From positions 1,860,001 to 1,924,000 of the forward strand of contig JACDTU010000002.1 in assembly GCA_022376465.1 (NCBI GenBank): a stretch of 64,000 nt of DNA. Direction: 5' to 3'. The DNA comes from Cubamyces lactineus (taxonomy: Eukaryota > Basidiomycota > Agaricomycetes > Polyporales > Polyporaceae). A program made the translations under genes and the position numbers. Each line of letters begins with the position of its first letter. Position 1 is the first letter of the stretch. The notes under the pieces were generated by a model, which was not told the origin of the DNA, made no database searches, and worked only from the letters and a program-made list of their open reading frames with translations. Shown in pieces: positions 56,801 through 64,000 of the stretch.

Positions 56801-57656
56801 ACTAGGTGGCATCCGAGTCGTCCGCTATAGCCTCCGGGCCCAGACAAGATAGATGAACAAGGTGGCTTCGCCGGCCTGTCCGCTGCTGGGGCTTCCCTTG
56901 TTCGGAGTCTTCGGTGTGTCTGCTGCGGGTGTGGGTGTGTGGGCACGACGGCCGCGACGAACGTCCACCCGGGTCCGTAACCGTTGTTGCATCTATCGAC
57001 CTGTTATCCGTCTTCGTGACATTGTCAGAGAAGCCCTCGCCTCCCGCCGCAAGGCTCCCCCTCGCCCCTTCGCCCTCTCCTAGGGAAGGGTACATCAAAC
57101 CTTCCAACCACTCACCCCGCGGGGATACGCTGCGGCACTGCGCAGGCGATCCAGGAGGTAGAGACGTAGAACTGGGCCTGACCGACAGTCGCGGGGAACG
57201 CGCCCTCCTACCCACCCACCCAACGGGCTGGCGAAGCCTCACAAGTTCCAAGGAGCCGTTCCTGCTCCTGCCTGGTGGGCTGCAACATGCTATTCCAAAC
57301 TCAGCGACTCGCGTAGCTGTGTGCGAGCTGCTTCTTTCCACAGGCCGTACGGGGTCCTCGCCCTGGCTGACCAACGCCCACACCAAGCCTCTTTCGGTCC
57401 GAACTCGTCGTCGCATCGTCGCATCGTCGTCGTGCCGCACCTACACCCGTATTCATACGAACTCCGCATTCGCTCATGGGGTGCATGCTCTGAGCTCGCT
57501 TGCCACTCGCTAGGATAGAACCTCTTCTTGGGCCAGGCGTCTCTGAGTCTGAGTTCGACCTCCAGTACGTACACACCACCCTCAGAACCACGTCTCCCGC
57601 GCGTCTCGCCGGACCCACATGCTCCCTGCGCCGTAGCCAAATTAAACGTCAGCCAG

Positions 57657-57702
57657 ACCCAGGCTGAGACTGAGACTCAGGCTGAGGCTGAGACTGAGGC
57701 TA
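57657..57702 (+). repeat. Imperfect hexanucleotide repeat (GAGRCT)n
   Basis: Repeats of GAGACT/GAGGCT over about 46 bases inside the gene-free region. Confidence 0.7.
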
Positions 57703-58334
57703 CTCCCAACGAAGAGACGCAGCGGCGTCCTGCGCGGCCTTTCCTACTTTGTCGACGCTCCAGTATACACGCGCGCGCGTCTCAGTGGCGGACCCAGAGA
57801 TCTAGAAGTCTGCGTGTACTGTATATGTCGTCCACCGCTGTGGGCAGCCGAGAGTTACCGGGTTATAGCCCCCGGGGCAATGGGACGGCGGGACAGTGGG
57901 CCTACAGGCCAATCACGCTTGCCGCTTCTCCCGTTAGAGCGTGGGTGCGGGGAACGACGGGTCGGGTCTACTTTACGAACAGACGAACGAACGAACGGAT
58001 GACGATCTGCACGGGTGCTCTATGGGCCCGTCAACATCGCAGCCGCCACCCGCCAACGGTCGAACGTTCCTCCCGAGCCGCGGGTGTGCTTCACGCCGCC
58101 AGCGGCTCGGTCGCGGTCGACCGCCTCGGCGTCCCCAAGACGAGTCACGCACTACGTCGAAGCAAGCACGCGCACGACGATCCCCACCCAGCTGCCCACA
58201 GCGGTTTCGTCGCAGCCGCCAGATTCGAAAGTCCGACTCCCGAGAGAACAGCTCACTATTAGTAGTGCACCCACTCGATGACCGTAGGGCGGCTCGATAA
58301 GGCCCCCTCCTCACATAGCGTCGCCCTTCTCAGA

Positions 58335-58346
58335 GGGGGGGGGGGG
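58335..58346 (+). repeat. G12 homopolymer
   Basis: Twelve consecutive G in the gene-free region, likely length-variable and a possible source of assembly error. Confidence 0.8.
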
Positions 58347-58949
58347 ACGCTGCTCGCGTCCCGCGAAAAAAGCGCGGGACTTTCCAACGGATTCCTCCCC
58401 TGGTGCGGCGTCCTCGGACGGGGCACCTCGCAGTCCTCGACGTCGCGCGCGCAGAATTCTGACGGACGGACGAGAAGAGGGTTTGCTAGTACTAGTACTG
58501 CTATTGCTCCGGTGCTCAGTTCCTCAGTTACTGAATTACTGGCAAGCATACATGCTGCCCTGGCTGGGTCCTGACGTCCGTTCTTCGGCCCACCCATGTA
58601 TTCGGAGGGACACTTCGATGGATGGGGGGCGATGGCAAGAACCTTCGCTGGGTTTGAGGGGCGGAGAGAAGGCTGGTATGTTCTTGTACGTACTTGCTTT
58701 TGTATACTTTGCCTGCCGAAGCGTTCCGAGAACGTTGTGCACCGGCAGCGAGGGGATATCTCAACAATAGGACACCTGTTCATTCGTGCATGCGATGCGC
58801 CAGTGCAGTAGAGAGGGGTAGTGAAAGTATGAGCCAAGAAGGGTGCGAGTATATTTACAACAATATTAGACCGTGCTAGCATGCGTATACGACCGAGAAT
58901 CACACCGGACAATGAGAGAGCAGGGAGGCGGTAGGAGCGACAACGAGCA

Positions 58950-61900
58950 CTATGGCCTGTCCTCCTGTAGCCTCGAAAGATCCTCCTTGATGACCTCGTC
59001 GATGTTCCGGATAGGTTCGCCGCGGATGACCTTCTGCACCTCCTCCGCGTCCAGAGTCTCGTGCTCCACGAGCGCGTTTGCCAGCTATAGGTTGAATGGC
59101 GAACGATCGCAGCAGTTAATAGAGCAGTCTGTCAGCACATGCGCCCGGTGCAAGGGAATAGGAAAATACGGACCCGGTGCAGCTCGTCCGCTTTAGCCTT
59201 CAGGAGTGCGGTCACTCGTGACTCGCCCGCTATCAGGAGGCTATGGCGCCACAAGGGCGAAGAGGACAGAATCAGCCCAGTGCTCGCATGGGTCCCCGCG
59301 CCCCGCGCCGGCCTGCACTCCGGGGCTGACGCCGGACGGATGTGTGCGGGCGGAATGGAAGGGGCAGGCGCGGGATCACATGGCGTGCTTACGTACCTGC
59401 GCACTTCGTCTTCTATTTCGTCCTTCTTCTTGGGGCTGATCGCGTCTTCCCTATCGCTCAGATATACGGGCCCAATCTTGTGGGAGTATCCCCAGTTCTG
59501 CAGCGGAGAAGGGGCGCGTTAGCCGCATTTGACGATATGGGACGCGCGACATATGTCCTTACTTTGACCATCGCTCTCGCGGTCCTGGTCGCGTGTTGCA
59601 AGTCCGAGGACGCCCCACTGGTCACATTCTCGGGCCCATACACTGCAGGCACGAGCCGCCGTCGCGTAGCGGTCAGTCGTCGGCCGCGCTCACACAGTCA
59701 AATTTTGGCGAACGCACCTAGCTCCTCAGCCACACGGCCGCCCATGCACACGTCGATTTCGGCAAGGTATTCCTTGAGCGAGACCGAGTACCTGTCATCC
59801 TTGGGCAATTGACTTGTCTGTAGCCGCGAACCTATGAGTGGGAACCATCCGTCAAGAAGCAGCCGCTTGTACGTACAATACCCAGCGCATGGCCTCGAGG
59901 GACGCAAGTCACTTTGTGCAACGGCATAGCCCCCTCGGTGTACAGCGCGACGAGCGCATGGCCGCCCTGATACTCGGTGTTCAAACGCGCGGACAGCTCG
60001 ACAGACAGCGGTGATCACAAACCTCGTGGTAGGCTGTCATCTTCTTGACCTCTTCACTGATGAATGTCGTCTTCCGCTCGGCTCCCATGATGATGCGGTC
60101 CTTGGCCCATTCGAAATGCTTCAAGTCGACAGCCTTCGCACCGTCGCGAGCAGCCTTGACGGCAGCTTGACTAAGCGGCCTTATGAGAACGATGCAGATT
60201 GACAGCTATACGTAGCACTCACTTGACCAGGTTCTGCAGGTCAGCGCCCGAGAAACCGACGGTACCTCTGGCCAGAACCATGGTGTCAACTTCTGTGAAA
60301 CACGTAAATGATGTGTGAGCTAGGGAGAAATTTTCATTCTGCGAGGAAGCATTACCAGGTGCGGTGGTTACGTTCTTCATATGGTGCTGCAAAATCTGGA
60401 CACGGCCACGGACGTCGGGGAGAGGAACAGCGACATGCTTGTCAAAGCGCCCAGGGCGGACCAAAGCACTGCGAAGGTACCGTCAGGACGAGCGACCGCA
60501 AGCGATGGGAATAGCAACACGCACGGATCCAGAGAGTCCGGGAAGTTGGTGGCGGCGATGACAATGATACCCTCATTTTGCAGGAACCCATCCATCTCGA
60601 CCAAGAGCTGGTTCAGCGTCTGCTTCATGTAGTGCTGATCACGGCTTGACCGCTTGCCACCGATAGCGTCGAGTTCGTCAATGAAGATGATAGCGGGCTG
60701 TTTCTTCCGCGCCGTCGCGAAGAGTTCCCGAACGCGCTTTGCACCCACACCGACGAACATTTCATCGAACTCAGAGCTTGCAGGAGGGCGGCCATCAGGC
60801 GGTCATCTAAGCGATAACAAACGGGCAAGACTTACCCCGAGGCGAACAAGAAAGGCACGCCGGCCTCTCCAGCGACAGCCCGCGCGAGCATCGTCTTACC
60901 AGTCCCAGGAGGCCCGGTCAGGAGAACACCCTTAGGAAGCTTACCGCCCAATGTGCCAAACGACGAGGGATCCTTCAGGAACTCTACGATCTCTTGAAGT
61001 TCCTGAAAGAATCGCGGTTTGTGAATGACGGCTCGCGGAGATGGACAGCGTGAGCACTTACGGCCTTGGCTTCATCCACGCCGTGTACGTCACTGAATTT
61101 ATACGTCTTTGCCTGAATGGGCTCGAACTCGGCCTGTCGAGGACCTGCTTTGAGCAATCCAGAGTTTTCGACCCACAGGGACAAGACAACGAGCATGACT
61201 GCAACCTATACGTCAGCAAGAGTATAGCATCCTGATGAGATATTGAACTTACAGAACGCGACAAGGCCCGCCGATATAACGAACCGCGCAAGACGTAAAA
61301 ACACAGCACCCTTTGCTAGTATACATTGTCGTTAGTATCCATCTCACAATTTGGCAAGAAGTGTGATGGTAGAGTGGGTATACGGGGACAAAACATCCCA
61401 TCCCGGGAGCAACGGACAGAGCCCACGGTGTGTAGAGCTTGGGTCTACCATTAGGCCACGCCCATTGTTAGGCCCACCCACACGGCCCCACTATACACAT
61501 GGCGGCATCCCGACAACGTAGGCATAGGTATATAGAGTCAATCCTTGTCTTAATGGCAGCCACTCACGTTCAGCCAATGTCACTACAATTGGATTCCCAG
61601 GGATCCCAACACCGCGACCGAGGGCGTTACGAAGTGCATCGATATCGGTGTGCGTTGAGCGCGCCACCGGTGCCTGCCCGGCCAAAACTTCTTGCGCGGC
61701 CTGTTGACTAGGCGTAAGAGATTGTGATGACGTTGAGGGCGCAGAGTCCGAAGTCGCCGAGGCCGAAACCTGAGTAGCGGAAGCAGTAGCCGAGTTGTTC
61801 GGGGCAGCAGACGCGGCCTCTTGAGTTGCCTGGTCAATAACTTGTGGAGCGGCGTTGGATGCAGATGCAGCAGTAGACGAAGCAGCCAAGAGAGAATCCC

Positions 61901-62495
61901 GCCGGCGAACAGCAGCACTGATGGACGAATCCTGTCCTAATCCATGCAATGCGGCCAGGTAGAATTTGAAGGCCGAGTCCGACCGAATGAACGGATGTGT
62001 AGGATTCTGCGTGTATTGAGTGGACAAACAGGGTGACCATGAACGAATTACTCACGAATTCGCACAACCGCTCCCATCGCGCCACAACGGTATCCAATGC
62101 CGGTTTCGCCTTAGTGGCAACCAAAGCCTCGAACAGCGCCAGCTGCTTCTCTACATCATTGGGGTGCGCGTCCGCCTCTGCCTCGAGTTTCGCGATCTTT
62201 GCGGCAACTGCTGGTTCGGGGAACGCAACTGGCCTACGGAAGAGAGACGCGAGAGACAGCAGTCGACTTTGTGTACTTGTAGGATGTTTTGAGGGAAATG
62301 TTGCAGCGTGGACCAGAGGCGTATATCTAGGAAAACTGGAAAGCGAGCGGAATGGTGCCAGAGAGAGTGGTGGAGGTCGTAGAGGACGGGCATGGGTACA
62401 GCAAGTACCCACTCGAAGGATCTACATGGCGTGTCGTCGTCAGTGGTTCGTAGATACAAGCGTAGCGACATCATACTTACTGCGGGCATCGACAT
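58950..62495 (-). CDS. YME1: Mitochondrial i-AAA protease Yme1 (FtsH family)
   Basis: About 15 exons. The first exons (62481-62495, 62056-62421, 61568-62006) encode a presequence and an Ala/Ser/Gln-rich matrix or linker part. A membrane span follows (LVAFL joined to [13 protein letters not shown]). The AAA domain has [14 protein letters not shown], Walker [14 protein letters not shown], the pore loop [13 protein letters not shown], Walker [22 protein letters not shown] and [10 protein letters not shown]. The zinc protease site is HEGGH in [13 protein letters not shown], followed by MGGRVAEEL. It ends LQEDRP. Yme1 degrades inner-membrane and intermembrane-space proteins. An intron falls inside the HExxH codons. 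The first exon (MSMPA) is tentative. Confidence 0.93.
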
Positions 62496-63204
62496 GGTCG
62501 ACCGCGGCGTTGGGCGGCCTGCCTAGAGATGTTGAACAAGCAGCGGACGAAAGTAACACGTACGGTAGCGGCGGGAGGCAAAAGCAGACCAGACACTCGT
62601 CCGGGGACGCTCGGCACGTGCGTTACGCAAGCCGTAGGCGCTAATATGTGTAGGCGCCTTGAGTACGTCTGGTTGAGACGCCCGTGCCCTGGCTCAGCTT
62701 CAAAGCAGACTTACATATAAGCCTAAACACCTACAATGCTCGACTATCCTTGTGCGCTTGAAGCTCTCGGTGTACCAACTCGTGCCTATATTGCTCCTCA
62801 GTCTGCTTTAGTTCATTGTACTTACTCTCGGCCCTACCAGAGAGCTGCGTTGAACGATCAGAGGTGCGAAAGGTGCTGCGGGGAGACCATCCGGCGCGCT
62901 TCGCGAACACGGCTCGGCTTTTTCCTGCATGGTGAACGCTCGTAGCTAATATCTAACCACTGTGAATCACGAGCTTCTTTGCTGCAGTCATAAGACGTAG
63001 CTTATTTTTACACAAACAGGTACGTTAAGAGGCGTGTACACACTGGAACAAATATTTGGGAGTTGTTGGAGAACACGCCGCTCACGCGGAACTTGAACCC
63101 ATTTCCTGACGCGCTCCTCATGACGTCGATTCGGCCTATCACCACGTCTCCACTCATCGATTGACCGGATGACCCGTTATCCCAGATAACAACAGCTGTA
63201 GCGT
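62496..63204. other. Divergent intergenic region YME1 / TMCO4-like
   Basis: About 710 bases between divergent ATGs. Short frames only (one at 63008-63253 minus overlaps the next gene) and no domain seen. Confidence 0.4.
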
Positions 63205-64000
63205 ATGGCACCTCCTCGTCGCACAGCCATGTCCGGGAAGAGTGACCTGACAAAGGTAGCCCCTCCCAAGGAGCTTAGCAACGACGAATGCCGTGGAGTA
63301 TACCGACGTTTATCGCGCCGCTTAGCGAGCTTCCGGAACTCGGCAGAGCTCTCAGCTAACATGGAAGCTGCGCTGGTCAACACAGATAACGCGTATCGTA
63401 TGAAGGAAGCATTCGTGAACGCACTCAACGCATGGGCCCAGGAAACATTAAAGCATATCTGGTACGCATGCCGCGAACCTGGTGGAGGTATGCTGCGCAT
63501 AATGCTCTACGATGGACTTGATACTAACCTATTATTCAAGGCCAGCCCCCGGACTTCGACCCTCTCTCAGACACTTCAACAGTCGGCCTACCCCCTCTAC
63601 CCGCTCAGGAGTATCTCGCACGGCTTCTCCACACTGTCCTCTTACTACACGTCACGTCAGAGAAAGAATACTCGAGCCGCACCCGCGCCTTCGTCTTCTC
63701 CATCGGCCCCGTCGACGAAGAAGTCATCGCCGCAACGCTCAAGAACCCCCGGCAAGCTATCGAAGAAGCGGGTAGGAAGACAGAGGCTGCGCGAGAAGAC
63801 CACGCCCGCCGGAGCAAAGTGCTGCGCATGGTCGGCATGGGCGTCGGTGCCGTCGCCGGAGGTGTTCTCATCGGGGTCACCGGCGGTCTAGCTGCACCCG
63901 CCGTGGGTGCCGCGGCCAGTACCGTCTTAGGTTTCCTAGGCGTCGGGGGCACCGCGGTTGGGATGTTGGCCACCGGACTTGCTGGTTCTTCTGTTGTTTG
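63205..64000 (+). CDS. TMCO4/Mil1-like DUF726 protein, 5' part (cut by window end)
   Basis: Exon 1 63205-63481, intron to 63540, and exon 2 open to the window end, about 245 residues seen. A hydrophilic helical start (GVYRRLSRRLASFRNSAEL) is followed by EYLARLLHTVLLLHVTSEKE and SSRTRAFVFSIG. The family-defining Gly/Ala-rich membrane segments are GVGAVAGGVLIGVTGGLAAP and VLGFLGVGGTAVGMLATGLA. DUF726 proteins (human TMCO4, yeast Mil1) have an alpha/beta-hydrolase fold after these segments and are linked to membrane traffic or lipid turnover. The catalytic Ser region lies beyond the window. The donor at 63482 was chosen over the GT at 63473 because only it keeps the family frame. Confidence 0.85.

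Larger units (their letters stand above)
53739..58949. other. 5.2 kb region without a recognisable gene
   Basis: Many short overlapping frames on both strands exist, the longest near 57528-58262 (+) and 56802-57440 (-), but their Arg/Ser/Pro-rich content is that of random GC-rich DNA. I find no domain, coherent splice chain, terminal repeat, target-site duplication or tRNA. From about 55000 to 56900 the plus strand is pyrimidine-rich. It must hold the promoter of the Cys-rich gene and the 3' end of YME1. A non-coding transcript or a decayed element is possible. Confidence 0.5.

Noticed and set aside
56802..57440. 212-aa minus-strand frame in the gene desert
   Set aside because: No domain, no splice support, and composition typical of a chance frame.
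57528..58262. 244-aa plus-strand frame in the gene desert
   Set aside because: No ATG at its start, Arg/Ser-rich composition of random GC-rich DNA, and it includes a hexamer repeat.
61330..61500. Possible tRNA on the minus strand inside a YME1 intron (A-box-like TGGCCTAATGGT)
   Set aside because: No B box (GGTTCRANNCC), no acceptor stem pairing and no anticodon stem can be built.
63008..63253. Minus-strand frame of 81 aa overlapping the TMCO4-like start
   Set aside because: Partly antisense to a well-supported exon, with no family similarity and no splice context.
1..64000. CRISPR arrays, prophage, bacterial operons, biosynthetic gene cluster or transposon with terminal repeats
   Set aside because: None of the direct-repeat, integrase, transposase, polyketide or NRPS signatures occurs. 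The gene set is eukaryotic housekeeping.

Overview
The window is nuclear DNA of a filamentous basidiomycete, most likely an agaricomycete of the polypore type. The evidence is dense genes on both strands, almost all split by many 48-70 nt GT-AG introns, GC-rich wobble positions, fungal and basidiomycete-style protein families, a eukaryotic-type tRNA-Phe, and no operons, prophage or CRISPR. Gene models below were built by joining reading frames across donor and acceptor sites by eye. For many of them the summed exon length is an exact multiple of three, which supports the model.

Layout, left to right. 0.5-11 kb: an aldo/keto reductase (+), a FHIP/RAI16-like endosome-dynein adaptor (-), a JmjC/cupin_8 dioxygenase (+), a coiled-coil protein (+) and a two-span membrane protein (-). 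11-22 kb: a 23-exon USP48-like deubiquitinase (+) converging on an F-box protein (-), FRG1 (-), RPL26 (+), V-ATPase subunit D (-) and tRNA-Phe(GAA). 22.8-27.5 kb: a large putative regulator (-) with a 2.4 kb gene-free upstream stretch. 29.8-37.1 kb: TRAPP subunit BET3 (+), mitochondrial uS13 (-) divergent from XAP5/FAM50 (+), the BUD23 rRNA methyltransferase (+) and BCS1 (-). 37.5-44.4 kb: a J-domain/ankyrin/RGG protein (+), mitochondrial AsnRS (-), a tiny PPQEEK-repeat protein (+) and LUC7 (+). 44.6-53.3 kb: a leucine-rich/disordered protein (-), a mitochondrial TPR protein resembling Mgr3 (-) and the TFIIH helicase RAD3/XPD (+). 53.4-64 kb: a small Cys-rich protein (-), about 5.2 kb with no recognisable gene, the i-AAA protease YME1 (-) and the 5' part of a TMCO4/DUF726 hydrolase (+) cut by the window end.

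This is a housekeeping neighbourhood, not a secondary-metabolite or mobile island. Two themes recur. Mitochondrial functions: uS13m, BCS1, organellar AsnRS, a possible i-AAA adaptor and YME1. RNA processing and nuclear functions: FRG1, FAM50, LUC7, BUD23, RAD3. The least explained items are the J-domain/His-rich/ankyrin/RGG fusion, the PPQEEK-repeat micro-protein, the small Cys-rich protein, the 1254-residue regulator and the 5.2 kb gap.
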